Source: Neocallimastix lanati (nom. inval.)
Lineage: Eukaryota > Neocallimastigomycota > Neocallimastigomycetes > Neocallimastigales > Neocallimastigaceae
Reading direction: 5' to 3'
DNA: 64,000 bases
NCBI GenBank assembly: GCA_016946835.1
Contig: JACVTC010000091.1
Location: 1-64,000, forward strand
Position numbers and translations under genes: made by a program. Under the pieces are notes generated by a model that was not told the origin of the DNA, did no database searches, and was given only the letters and a program-made list of their open reading frames with translations. Numbering within the stretch: position 1 is the first letter of the stretch; the number at the start of each line of letters is the position of its first letter. Of the stretch, positions 10,996 through 21,768 are shown piece after piece.

Positions 10996-11664
10996 CCAAA
11001 TTATAAATTAAGAAAAATCAATAAAATGGAATAATAACCCTCTTAATTAGTTATTGATAATTATAAAATAATATTTTAATAAAAATAAATTAAAAGATTT
11101 AAAATTATTAAATAAATATTATTTTAATTTAAAGAACAATGTATTTTATATTAAATTATTCTTTTATTTTACTTTAACGATTTTAAATTAAATCTCAGTT
11201 TAAACTGATATTAATATTAATTAAAAAGAAACTTATTAATAATAACAAAATTGTTTATTTTATCTTAAAAGTGTTTACTTAAAATAATTATATAGTTTTA
11301 TTTTAAATAATTTAAACTTAAAAGAAAAATATAAAAACTTGTAAATATTTCTTTAAAAATAAAAAAAAATCAGAATTCAAGAATTAAAAATTTAAAATTT
11401 AAGTTTTAATAAATTATTTTCTTTTATTCTCATTTATTTTAAATACTTTTTATTAAGAATATAAATATTCAAAATAATAAAAAGTACAATTTTATATTGA
11501 TAAATAAAGTTTTATTATAAAAAAAAAAAACAAATATTCTTTTCTTATTTTAAACTGTAGTGTTTTAATTAACATTTTTGTGTTAATAACTACCCTTTTA
11601 ATTGACAAATTATTATCACTTTTAGAAGTAAATTCTAAATTAAGATAATAATCAACATTTGTCA
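10986..11664 (+). repeat. 3' LTR of element D
   Basis: 679-bp partner of 4634-5312, ending TTTGTCA before the ATTG target duplication. The first ten bases supply the pol stop codon. Confidence 0.93.
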
Positions 11665-11666
11665 AT

Positions 11667-12237
11667 TGTAAAAGGTAAGTTTATTATTAACTAAAATAAC
11701 GAATAATAACTAAATTTAAAGGCTAAGATAACTTAACACCTCTCTATTCGAGTTGTTAATAATAAACACTAAATTTAATTAATCCTATAATTATTATTTC
11801 TTATTACACGAGAATATAGCGCAGCACTTTATAACTTTATTGGTTATTAGTTACTGGGCTTACACTGAGTAATATTTTTTATTTAATAATTATATTTTTA
11901 TTTAAATAATATTAATATTTATAATAACAATTTACGTTAATAGTAACGCTAGTGCGTTACAGTTACAAGTTCAATTATTATTTATACATGTCAATAATAT
12001 TATGATTGGTAAATAATTTAATTTAACTTGGTTTACTAATCACTAAATAGAATATATTTAAATAAATATTTAACTATATAATTATTTATAAAATAATAAA
12101 ATTTAATGTACGAAAGTAATAAAAGATTTTATTTGATTAGCCGAAATTGCTAGCTGTTTAGAGATACGTTACGTAACCAAAGAACTATCATTGGATAGGC
12201 TTGAAGTTACCATGTATCTGTTACACAAATTGTATTG
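11667..12237. repeat. Repeat B copy 1 (LTR-like)
   Basis: 571-bp dispersed repeat starting TGTAAAAGGTAAG and ending CTGTTACACA, with further copies at 18699-19257 and 22486-23705 (split). The TGTAA...TTACA termini look like a solo LTR. GC-richer internal blocks (GTAACGCTAGTGCGTTAC; GATACGTTACGTAACC) are conserved between copies and form short inverted repeats. No internal element domain is attached to any copy, and no clear target duplication is left because other elements inserted at its ends. LTR identity is likely but not proven. Confidence 0.65.
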
Positions 12238-12284
12238 TAAAGAATTATAATTATTTTTCAAAATAATTATTATTCTTTATTAAA

Positions 12285-12906
12285 TGTCAAAGTTTTTAGA
12301 TAATTTGGTCTTAACGATTAGGTCAAGATGCCAAATTATAGTAATTAATTAATAACTTAATTTTACTCTTATTTAAAACATATTGTTATTAGTAAATTTT
12401 ATAATTAAATTTTTATTTAAAATATAAATTTTATTTAATCTTAATAATATTTTATTACATTATTATTTTATATAATTATTACTATAATTTAAATTACAAT
12501 AATCCTACAAAGGATTAATCAAAAGAATTTAAACATGTATTAATATAAAATAATTAATTATTAAAATATTAATTATTAATATGAATATGTAAATAATATT
12601 AATATAAGTTTGATATTGATAATATAAAGTTAGATAATAATATAAATATTTAATATAAATAAAATATAAGAATCAAATATTGTAGAAATTAATTTAATAT
12701 GACAATCACGTGTTTACATTATTTAATATATATTAAATTCAATATGTTAATAATATTTAGTAATTAGTTGGCCTAGACTAATTCCTAAATATTTTAATAA
12801 AGTTAATTTAATAATAATTATTATATTATTATTTTTTAATATTGAAATTCAAATAACTGAATTATCGAAATTGAAATTGAATTGAAATTCAGTTATTATC
12901 TTAACA
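12285..12906 (-). repeat. 3' LTR of element C
   Basis: 622 bp, plus-strand reading TGTCAAAG...CTTAACA. I noticed only about two differences from the partner copy at 15083-15704, which points to a young insertion. Confidence 0.92.
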
Positions 12907-12944
12907 ATGCCCTTCCACAAAAATCGGATTCCAGACGATTTGTG
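12907..12944 (-). promoter_or_regulatory. Polypurine tract and hairpin of C
   Basis: On the minus strand GGAAGGGCAT (12907-12916) abuts the 3' LTR. Immediately upstream of it, CACAAATCG (12936-12944) pairs with CGATTTTTGTG (12916-12926) with two bulged T's. Position matches the hairpin-plus-PPT arrangement of E, A, H and D, although the sequence differs. Confidence 0.65.
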
Positions 12945-14184
12945 TAACATTGTTAAAAAAAATTTTGTTAAGTTATTAAAAAAAAATTTTTAATTTTTTA
13001 AAGTAATTAAGGAATTAAAAGGTCACTTGAATCCTATGGAGAAGACCTTTTAAGTGACAATTTCAATGAAATTTGAAATTTGTCAAAATTTGTTAAAATT
13101 AAAATTTTATTATAAAATTCAATGTTTTTAAATATGATGGTACCAACATTATTATATATTTCCTTGTAAAATTTTGAAATTGAAATTTTGAAATTTAATT
13201 GAAATTAACATTTCAATTTTTACCATTAACTTTGAAATTATTGAAAATTTTAAAAATATAGTAAATAATAAATATATAAAAATATAAAATTACTATTAAA
13301 TAGTTGAATATTTAATTTTTATTAAATTTTGAAATTTCGTAATGTGAAATTTTAAATGTCGAAATTTGAAATTTTAAAATTTTTAATTTTTAATTTTCTA
13401 AATTCTGAAATTGTAATTGAAAATTTTATCAATTTAATTATTGAATATATTTTATCAATATAATTTATTGAATATATTATAATATTCAATTTAAAATATT
13501 ATTAATCTTGATAATTATGAAAGAGTCCTTATCATAATTATCATTTTATCATCAAAGAATATTATATAGAAAAGCGTCCTTTTCAATATAATATTAAGCA
13601 AATTTTAATTAATTTATTAAATTTCAAATATTGAATCAATTTAGAATGCTCCTCCTTCCTTCTTTCATATTATTATTTTTCTATGATTAATTCAGAAATT
13701 TAAAATTTAATAAGATTAATGTAATTTTGCTATTTATAAATTTATAACTGATGTTTAAAAGTAAATTATTATTGCAATTCAGTCGAAGAGAATATTTATT
13801 TATTTGTTTAAAATATAGAATTGATTGATTTTATGTAATAGAAATTTATATATATATATATATATATATTTTTAATAGTTAAAATTTAAATTATAAAATT
13901 GTATATATTTATTAGTATATAACGTTTTTGGAATTTTAACGATTGTTTTAAGAAATATAATTTTGTTTATTTTTTGAATAATTTGTAATTATTACTTTTG
14001 TAATACAGTATTTAAAATGAATAAAATTTACTTAAACTTTTAATATAGAAATTAAAAATTGACTTTAATAAACGATATAATGTTTGATTAAATTGTAAAA
14101 ATATTTTAATAAAAAGCGAGACATGAGGATTATAAGAGTAGTACAGTGCAGTATAAGTAGTTTAATTAATAAATTAATTATTAT
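12945..14184 (-). other. Long non-coding 3' region of C with hairpins
   Basis: About 1.2 kb without a supported ORF. Three strong inverted repeats stand out: 13022-13058 (GTCACTT/AAGTGAC), 13510-13542 (an 11-bp perfect stem GATAATTATGA/TCATAATTATC) and 13558-13595 (a 17-position stem with one mismatch whose minus-strand loop is GACG). Much of the rest is A/T-rich with GAAATT-type repeats and a TA-run near 13850. Confidence 0.6.
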
Positions 14185-15048
14185 TTATTGAAATTCATAT
14201 GTTATATAGTTCTTATTCACATGATAGGGAGGAGAGAAGTCTGATTCATGTGAATTTACCTTTATCTTTGTTTCTTTGAACTTTTGAATAACTTTTTGTA
14301 TAACTGGGGTGTTAGTTACTGTAACTGATACTCTTTTATGAATTTTTTCATTGTTGTTTGAAGTGTGGGATGTAGGTTTTGGTTTGGTTCTTCGTTTAGG
14401 CTTTCTTCTCAAGGTTAGTTTAGTTTCTACTTTTGCTTTCATGTTAGTTATCCTTTTATTGTTATTATCGTTATTGTTATTATCGTTATTGTTATTATCG
14501 TTATTGTTATTATCGTTATTGTTATTATCGTTATTGTTATTATCATTATTGTTATTGATTAGATGATTATCACACTGATATGGGTTTTCAATATTTTCTT
14601 TTTTGTTATGGCTAACTTCAGCTTTTTTGTATAAGCTTATATCGTGAATTTTATCATCAGCATTATTCTTCATTTCATTAATACCTTCTTTTTGTTTCGT
14701 ACATGATTTTGGTTCTATATAATTTAAGGACCTATTAACTTGGACAAGGAATAAGGAACTTCTTCTACGTAATTGTTCCAATAAATTAATTTGATTTATA
14801 ATGTCCTGACAAGTTTTACTTTCTAAAGAATTTTCTTCCTCCAACTGTTTTACTTTTGATTTAAGGACGTGAATAAGTCTTTGAATTCTTATTAATTCAT
14901 CCAATCGATCATGAAGTTCTTTCTCAGCCTTACCAATAAACCTGTTGTATTCACTAATGGGAATCATATCTTCTTTATCCTTTATTGGGATAGATATATC
15001 ATTTCTTTTAAATGATATATCTGAAGTAATTTTTATAACTTTAGGCAT
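14185..15048 (-). CDS. Coiled-coil, Asn-rich protein of element C
   Basis: 287 residues, starting 34 bases inside the 5' LTR. I do not recognise the family. Residues about 25-105 are rich in Leu/Lys/Glu/Arg heptad-like sequence (KELHDRLDELIRIQRLIHVL; KVKQLEEEN) and should form a coiled coil. Residues about 165-200 are a tandem NNNND repeat encoded by a 15-bp unit. Then follows a basic stretch (LTLRRKPKRRTKPKPT) that could bind nucleic acid or act as a nuclear signal. There is no zinc knuckle and no gag capsid signature I can see. Being the only ORF in an otherwise young LTR element, it may be an RNA-binding or particle protein replacing gag, or a captured host gene. Function unknown. Confidence 0.75.
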   Translation of the reverse strand: MPKVIKITSDISFKRNDISIPIKDKEDMIPISEYNRFIGKAEKELHDRLDELIRIQRLIHVLKSKVKQLEEENSLESKTCQDIINQINLLEQLRRRSSLFLVQVNRSLNYIEPKSCTKQKEGINEMKNNADDKIHDISLYKKAEVSHNKKENIENPYQCDNHLINNNNDNNNNDNNNNDNNNNDNNNNDNNNNDNNNKRITNMKAKVETKLTLRRKPKRRTKPKPTSHTSNNNEKIHKRVSVTVTNTPVIQKVIQKFKETKIKVNSHESDFSPPYHVNKNYITYEFQ

Positions 15049-15082
15049 CTTAAGGTAATCGATAGATTGTTGGTAGGATTAT

Positions 15083-15704
15083 TGTCAAAGTTTTTAGATA
15101 ATTTGGTTTTAACGATTAGGTCAAGATGCCAAATTATAGTAATTAATTAATAACTTAATTTTACTCTTATTTAAAACATATTGTTATTAGTAAATTTTAT
15201 AATTAAATTTTTATTTAAAATATAAATTTTATTTAATCTTAATAATATTTTATTACATTATTATTTTATATAATTATTACTATAATTTAAATTACAATAA
15301 TCCTACAAAGGATTAATCAAAAGAATTTAAACATGTATTTATATAAAATAATTAATTATTAAAATATTAATTATTAATATGAATATGTAAATAATATTAA
15401 TATAAGTTTGATATTGATAATATAAAGTTAGATAATAATATAAATATTTAATATAAATAAAATATAAGAATCAAATATTGTAGAAATTAATTTAATATGA
15501 CAATCACGTGTTTACATTATTTAATATATATTAAATTCAATATGTTAATAATATTTAGTAATTAGTTGGCCTAGACTAATTCCTAAATATTTTAATAAAG
15601 TTAATTTAATAATAATTATTATATTATTATTTTTTAATATTGAAATTCAAATAACTGAATTATCGAAATTGAAATTGAATTGAAATTCAGTTATTATCTT
15701 AACA
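15083..15704 (-). repeat. 5' LTR of element C
   Basis: 622-bp partner of 12285-12906, followed by the TTAAA target duplication at 15705-15709. Confidence 0.92.
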
Positions 15705-15959
15705 TTAAAAAATTAATATTTAAAGTTTATTATTTTATAAAATTTTATGAATAATTTTATTAATTATGTCACATAGTAATTATTAATTAATGTTATTGTT
15801 TTAAAATTTATTTACATTAAATTAAATTATCAATAATTAATATATTAAATTATAATAATGTATTATTGTATTAAAATAATGATAAATTCTATTTAATTAA
15901 GAAAAATTAAATTGTATTAAAATGATAATTCTATTTAATCAAGAAATAATTAAATTATA

Positions 15960-16505
15960 TTATTTCTTGGACTTTTAATTAAGATAATTAAAAGAATTAA
16001 TTATTTAATTTTACTTGTGATTAAATATTAATAAAATTAATATATAATTAGTTAATAAGTTTTCTCCCTTATTCGGGTTTTCTTATTAACTAAAGATTGA
16101 TGTAATTAAACACCAATCGAGATCTATCTAGTTTTTTCTTCTAATCTTTTTCTAGATAGAGATAATTTTCCAAGATTAGAAATCAAATTAATATAAATAG
16201 GACTCTTGATTCTTCTAAAAATAATCAAGAGTTATTATTATAAGAAATTATAATAATTAACACAAATATTTTAAAATTACTTCTAATAAAAAATTTTTAT
16301 AATAAAATAATTTCTAAAATTCTCTTAACCTACTTTTAGTGTTGTTTATTATAATCTTATAATAAACTCTAAGTTTTTAAATTTTCGTTTTCAATTTTTA
16401 TATTATACTTTTTAATTTTATCTCAATTAATAATATTTTTTATTATTAATTGTAGAAAGAATTAATTATTAATATAATTAAATATTTTTAATTAATTCTT
16501 TACAT
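15960..16505 (+). repeat. F-family solo LTR, diverged (opposite orientation to F)
   Basis: The reverse complement of this stretch shares several blocks with 23714-24495: the TATCTAGAAAAAGATTAGAA block (around 16130-16165), ATAATAATAACTCTTGAT, and the GAGTTTATTATAA/AATAAACAACAC block. It holds the family hairpin CTCTTGATT/AATCAAGAG at 16203-16231. The right end TTCTTTACA at 16504 fits an LTR terminus; the left limit is uncertain. Confidence 0.55.
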
Positions 16506-18213
16506 GTATGTTACGGATGATAAAGAATGAAGTAATAAATTGATTCTTATTAAAAACCTTTTAATATAGTCAAGGTGATTTTTAAAATATTAATAAATTT
16601 ATGTATTCTTTACATTAATAATTTTACTATATTATTTGATCTGAAAATTTAAGTTTATACATAAAATTTAATTTAAATTTATGTTCATTCCTTATAAAGG
16701 TAAATTAAATTTATGAGAGTTTAGCAATAACATAGTACTAATTACTTTTAGTATTATTTTTCTAAATAAGGAATAATTCCTGTATATAAACAACTTAAAT
16801 AACTTTATCAATATTTCTGTCTTTCGAATTAAGAAATAATTGAAATGAAAGAAATAAATAAAATAAAATTTTCTGTATTTAAAATTGTAAAAGATTTTTC
16901 ATATATTAATAAATGTATTTTATTTTCTATTATGTCATTCAAATTAATAAGATTACATATTAAATTAGTATCAAAATTAAGTTAAAGTATTCGATTTTAT
17001 TGTAATACTGCTTCTCTTTTTTTTTTGTTTAATTCTTATCTATAATGCATCTTTTATATTACAGATTTATTTTGGTTAATTTAAATATTAGGAAATAATA
17101 AAATTTCTATTTATTACAATAAGGAAATAATCAATAAGATTTAAAAATCTATTGTTTTTCCATCTCTTCAACTACTTCCAGAGGCTTTGCTACTTTTATA
17201 TCTTCAAAAAGATATAAATTGACTACCTTGGAACCCCTTTTTAGGGGAGAGAAAAAAAAAAAAATAGAAATAATAAAAATAAATAAATAAAAAAAAAAAA
17301 AAGAAAATAAAAATAAATAAAAATAATAATAAAAATAAAATAAAAATAAAATAAATAAATAAAAATAATAATAAAAATAAAATAAAAATAAAATAAATAA
17401 ATAAAAATAATAATAAAAATAAAATAAAAATTAAAATAAAAATATAATAAATAAATAAAAATTATTGTGAAAGAATAAAATTTTTTTTGTGTTTTAATAT
17501 TATATAATTTTTTTTTTTTGAATTCCTCGAACCATAACACGGAACAATCTAATATTGCTTATATTATTGAATTTATTATTTTATATTTGTTTTTATTTTT
17601 TTTTATATTATTTTTATTTTATATCTTTATTTTTATTTTAAATTTTTTATTTGTATTTTTACTTTTACTCTATTTTTATTTTAATTTTTATTATTATTTT
17701 TATCTTATATTTTATTTTTATTTTATATTTTTATTTTTATTTTTACTTTTACTTTTATTTTTACTTTAATTTTTATTATTTTTATATATTATTTTATTAT
17801 TTTTTATACATTATTTTATTTTAATTAATTAAAAATTTATTTGAACCAATTAAAAAACTTTATTAAATTCTATAAATAACTTGTAAAATCAAAAAATATT
17901 AAAAACTCTCTCTCAAATTTTATAAATTAAATTTTAGAATAAAATAAGGTAAAATAAATTAAGGGTGTTTTAATTTAGTGTTAAGTTGTGTTGTGAATAT
18001 AATAGTTTTAAGTTTAAATAATAATTAAGTTAGTTAAGGGGTTTAAAATAAAATAAAAGAGAGCTTAGTTAATAATTAAAAACATTAGTTAGAATATTAA
18101 TGTTGAGTTTAATTAATTTAGATAAATTCGGGAATAAATAAATAAGTTTAATTAGAATTAATTAGAATATATTATTATTGAAAATAAATAAATGAAAAGT
18201 CCTGTACCATGTA
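16506..18213. other. Unassigned AT-rich stretch
   Basis: No convincing gene. 17270-17460 is an A-rich array of ATAAAAATAAAATAA-type repeats, and 17570-17820 is its T-rich counterpart of TTTTATTTTTATTT units, making a loose large inverted arrangement around 17500. At 17149-17230 on the minus strand a short, less AT-biased open stretch encodes GSKVVNLYLFEDIKVAKPLE followed by VVEEMEKQ and a stop, with an AG acceptor-like site before it. Confidence 0.4.
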
Positions 18214-18697
18214 TGTAAGAAATTACTTATAAAATTAATTATAAATAATTTCTTAACTACAAATTAACATTAATTATTACTAATTAACATTAATTTGAGA
18301 AAATAAAATTAAATATAATTAAATAAATATAAAATAATATAAATAAATAATTATACTTAACTTAAATATAAGATAGAGTTTATTATAGAAAGTTTATAAT
18401 AAACAATAACACAAAAGGAATAAAAGACACAAATATTTATAAAATATGTTTTTTTATTAAAAGGGTTTTGTTTATTAATTAATTATTTTATTTGAATTAT
18501 TATTTATTATAAAAATTCTAAAATAATAACTCTTGATTTCTCGAAGAGAACTCAAGAGAATCAAATATATATAAATTAATAATTAAATATTATTGGTTAA
18601 AATAAATACAATAATTTAATAATTTAATGTATTAAATTAATGTATTAAATAAGAAAGATAGATAAATTTTATAATAAATTTATCTAAGTTTCTTACA
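18214..18697 (-). repeat. F-family solo LTR G1
   Basis: 484 bp, TGTAAGAAATTAC...AGTTTCTTACA. It shares blocks with 23714-24495 and with the LTRs of F (the TAACTCTTGATTTCT block; GAGTTTATTATA), including the hairpin CTCTTGA/TCAAGAG at 18530-18558. It abuts the start of repeat B2 with one base between. No interior sequence is associated. Confidence 0.65.
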
Positions 18698-18698
18698 T

Positions 18699-19257
18699 TG
18701 TAAAAGGTAAGTTTATTATTAACTAAAATAACGAATAATAATTAAATCTAAAGGCTAAGATAACTTAACACCTCTCTGTTCGAGTTGTTAATAATAAACA
18801 CTAAATTAATTAATTCTATAATTATTATTTCTTATTACACTAGAGTATAGCGCAGTACTTTATATCTCTATTTGTTATCAGTTACTGGGCTTACACTGAG
18901 TATTATTTTTTATTTAATAATTATATTTTTATTTATCAATATTAATATTTATAATAACAATTTACGTTAATAGTAACGCTAGTGCGTTACAGTTACAAGT
19001 TCAATTATTATTTATACGTGTCAATAATATTATGATTGGTAAATAATTTAATTTAACTTAGTTTACTAATCACTAAATAAAATATATTTAAATAAATATT
19101 TAACTATATAATTATTTATAAAATAATAAAATTTAATGTACGAAAGTAATAAAAGATTTTATTTGATTAGCCGAAATTGCTAGCTGTTTAGAGATACGTT
19201 ACGTAACCAAAGAACTATCATTGGATAGGCTTGAAGTTACCATGTATCTGTTACACA
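18699..19257. repeat. Repeat B copy 2 (LTR-like)
   Basis: 559-bp copy of the family at 11667-12237, TGTAAAAGGTAAG...CTGTTACACA. It is flanked directly by an F-family LTR on the left and by element A on the right. Confidence 0.65.
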
Positions 19258-19263
19258 AATTGT

Positions 19264-19776
19264 TGATACGGTACCACCATAAATACCATAATTTAGTGAA
19301 ATTTAGGTTAGTGAAATCTTATTGGTTAATAATAATTTAGTAATAATATATATAGTTAGTAAATAATAATAATAATAGTTTAAGGAATGGTTCTTTTATT
19401 AATATTAATTTAGTTTATTAATAATTTAACCTATAAACATGTTTATTAGTATAGTTTAGTGTAGTTTTATATTTAGTTTACATTAATAATATGAGAGATT
19501 TTAGTAATTAATTATATTTTATTGAATGATTTAATTATATTTTAACTAGTTAATAATTATTTTATATTGATGAATAATAAATAATGTATTTTTATTGATG
19601 AATGATAATAAATAAATAAAATAAATAAACTAAATATTAAAGTGTGAATATTATTATTGTGTGTATTATTCTATATAATATTAGAATATATTATTTTGTC
19701 AATTATTCCCTACTGTTATCGTCCAAATAAAATAAAATAAATATTGATATTGATGTTTAATAAAAATATCGTATCA
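19264..19776 (+). repeat. 5' LTR of element A
   Basis: 513 bp, TGATACGGTACC...ATATCGTATCA. The only difference I see from the 3' copy is about two extra AAT triplets in a short AAT run near 19365. Solo copies of the family lie inverted at 38166-39161. Confidence 0.93.
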
Positions 19777-19782
19777 TAATTT

Positions 19783-19795
19783 TGGTGGAGAATCC
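19783..19795 (+). promoter_or_regulatory. Primer-binding site of A
   Basis: TGGTGGAGAATCC six bases after the LTR, the same 13 bases as in D; the following bases (GGGCG against TAACT) differ. The tRNA is not assigned. Confidence 0.65.
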
Positions 19796-19991
19796 GGGCG
19801 TGACAGTAACAAGATAATATGAAAATAATATTTATAGAATATAAATAATGCATAATAATAAATAATAAAATAAGTTTAATATATATGTGAAAAAAAAAAT
19901 AATAATATAATAATAAAGATAAAAATATTATATAATTAATAATAATAAATAAATACATATATACATAATAATAAATAAATAAATAATTAAA

Positions 19992-21584
19992 ATGGATATC
20001 TGTGAGTTGTTAAGAAGTTTACCATTATTGAAAAATTATGGTAAAGATGTAGACTTATGGATATATGATTTTGAAGAAGTTATGGATCTATGGGATATCC
20101 AGAATCCTAAAAGAAGATTTGAATTTATGAAAGAATGTGTGGATTATGCTCTTAAAGAAGTTTTAAAAAGTATAGAAGAAAATGGAGAAAATAAAACTTA
20201 TCCGTCAATTCAAATTATTAAAGAAGAAATTGAGAAATATTTGGGAATTACTCAAAACGATAAAATTTGGGAATTAAAAGAAATGAAAATTAAAACAAAT
20301 GAATCAATTCCTATATTTAATATTAATTATATTAGAAAATATAAAAATATTGATGAAGAAATGAGAAAATTAATTACAGTTGAAGATTATATAAACTCAA
20401 TTAAGCCAAGAATATATCCATGTTTAAGGGTATTAGAACAGGAATGTGAAAATATTGAAGAAGCAATTAAAATCGCGGAAAAGGCCAATAGAATTGAAGA
20501 GAAATTAAAATTCAAAATAGATATTAATAATTATAAACAAAATTATAAAAATGATTATATATATGAATATAATAATAATATTAATAAGAAAAATAATAAA
20601 ATAATGTGCTTTAGATGTTATGAATTAGGCCACAAAGCATTCAATTGTAAATATTCATTTAAAGAATTATCAATAATGGAAGAAAAAGGAATAATTGAAA
20701 AAAATAAAAGAAGTAATTATAAGCAAAATTTTAATAAGAAAAAAAAATTTTTGTATAATAAAAATAATTATAATAAATTATTTGGTAAAAATAGTAATAA
20801 TTATTATAATAATAATGGAAATTATTCTGATTATGTTGGTAATTGGAAGAATAAACAAAATAATATTAATATAAATAAACAAAATAATTTAAATGATTAT
20901 ATGAGTAATAATAATAATAATAATAATTATCAAAATAATAAGTTAAACACTCCAAGGTATAAATTCAATAATAATTATGATAACAATAAAAATTTTTATT
21001 GGACTAAAAATATTAAACATAGAAATTGGTATAATAGTCTTGGTAATAATAATAATAATAATTATAATTACGGAATAAATAATAATAGTAACAATGATAT
21101 TAATAATAATAATTGTAGAGGTGAAAACAACAACAACAACAATAATAATAATAATAATGATAGAAATAACAGTTACACGAATTCTTATAGAAATAATTAC
21201 AACAATAATAATTACAATATTAATGATAGCAACAATAATAATTACAACAATGATAATTACAATAATAATAATAACAGTAATAATAATTTTAACAATAAAA
21301 ATGATATAATTACTTATGAAAAGAATATAGAAAACCAAATTAGTAATTTCAATTATAATATTAATAAACCTGGAGTTAAGGAAAAAGTGATTTTTACTTC
21401 TAATGAAAATAAGAATTTTGACTATAGTAATAAAAATTTTGAAAGGATAAAAACTAATTCAATATTTGTAAATAGTAATAAGAATAATAATGTTAATGAA
21501 AATAATAATTATAATATTATACGTAACGCGGTAGGTTTAAAGAAAAAGGATTTTGGAATGGAAAATAATACAAAAAAAAAATAA
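19992..21584 (+). CDS. gag: Gag of element A with Asn-rich extension
   Basis: 530 residues. The first 240 are clearly homologous to Gag of element H: GKDVDLWIYDFEEVMDLWDI against GKDVDTWSEEFVRLMKLADI, ITVEDYINSI against ITVDDYAESI, and a CCHC knuckle CFRCYELGHKAFNC against CYKCYQLGHVMKSC, followed by YSFKEL/YSYKEL and a KRS/RRS tail. Where H has its frameshift site and stop, A reads on into about 285 residues dominated by Asn, Tyr and Lys with several pure Asn runs. The extension has no enzyme motif and looks like microsatellite growth of AAT/AAC codons. The protein probably still forms particles and packages RNA, while enzymes come from another element. The ORF is intact, starting at the first ATG after the leader. 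Confidence 0.88.
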   Translation: MDICELLRSLPLLKNYGKDVDLWIYDFEEVMDLWDIQNPKRRFEFMKECVDYALKEVLKSIEENGENKTYPSIQIIKEEIEKYLGITQNDKIWELKEMKIKTNESIPIFNINYIRKYKNIDEEMRKLITVEDYINSIKPRIYPCLRVLEQECENIEEAIKIAEKANRIEEKLKFKIDINNYKQNYKNDYIYEYNNNINKKNNKIMCFRCYELGHKAFNCKYSFKELSIMEEKGIIEKNKRSNYKQNFNKKKKFLYNKNNYNKLFGKNSNNYYNNNGNYSDYVGNWKNKQNNININKQNNLNDYMSNNNNNNNYQNNKLNTPRYKFNNNYDNNKNFYWTKNIKHRNWYNSLGNNNNNNYNYGINNNSNNDINNNNCRGENNNNNNNNNNNDRNNSYTNSYRNNYNNNNYNINDSNNNNYNNDNYNNNNNSNNNFNNKNDIITYEKNIENQISNFNYNINKPGVKEKVIFTSNENKNFDYSNKNFERIKTNSIFVNSNKNNNVNENNNYNIIRNAVGLKKKDFGMENNTKKK

Positions 21585-21734
21585 ATAATAATTAATTAAA
21601 TAATTTGAAATTTCAAAATCTCAAATTTCAAAATTAAAATTTAAAATTTTGAAATATATTTATTTTTATTATATATAGTTTAAAAATTTATTATTATAAA
21701 AATTTATTGTATATATATATATATAAATTTTATA

Positions 21735-21768
<34 letters not shown>

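Larger units (their letters stand above)
4634..11664 (+). mobile_element. Ty3/gypsy element D, nearly intact
   Basis: 7031-bp LTR retrotransposon with two 679-bp LTRs, a primer-binding site, gag, pol in the -1 frame, a polypurine tract, and a 4-bp duplication ATTG at 4630-4633 and 11665-11668. The LTRs differ at only a handful of positions, so insertion is recent relative to E. It inserted precisely between the end of LTR E and the start of repeat B1. One frame change between RNase H and integrase is the only obvious lesion. Confidence 0.93.
12285..15704 (-). mobile_element. Non-autonomous LTR element C with coiled-coil ORF
   Basis: 3420-bp element with two 622-bp LTRs and a 5-bp target duplication TTAAA (12280-12284 and 15705-15709). 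Orientation is minus: reading that strand, the right LTR is 5', an ATG follows 34 bases later, and a purine-rich GGAAGGGCAT directly precedes the left (3') LTR. The interior (2176 bp) has one 287-codon ORF and about 1.2 kb of non-coding, hairpin-bearing sequence. No protease, RT, RNase H or integrase is present, so movement must depend on another element. I see no canonical TGG primer site after the 5' LTR. Confidence 0.88.

Noticed and set aside
14456-14560. Possible CRISPR-like array (regular 15-bp repeat)
   Set aside because: Units are directly adjacent with no spacers and are in frame with an ORF; eukaryotic context.
14351-14566. Leu-rich plus-strand ORF (71 codons) resembling a membrane protein
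   Set aside because: It is the antisense of the NNNND repeat of the C ORF; the 15-bp tandem unit creates the LLLSL pattern.
17518-17769. Phe/Leu-rich 83-codon ORF
   Set aside because: Encoded by TTTTATTTTTATTT repeats; no sequence complexity.
20943-21338. Ile/Val-rich 131-codon minus-strand ORF inside gag of A
   Set aside because: Antisense reading of AAT/AAC Asn codons; gives hydrophobic low complexity only.
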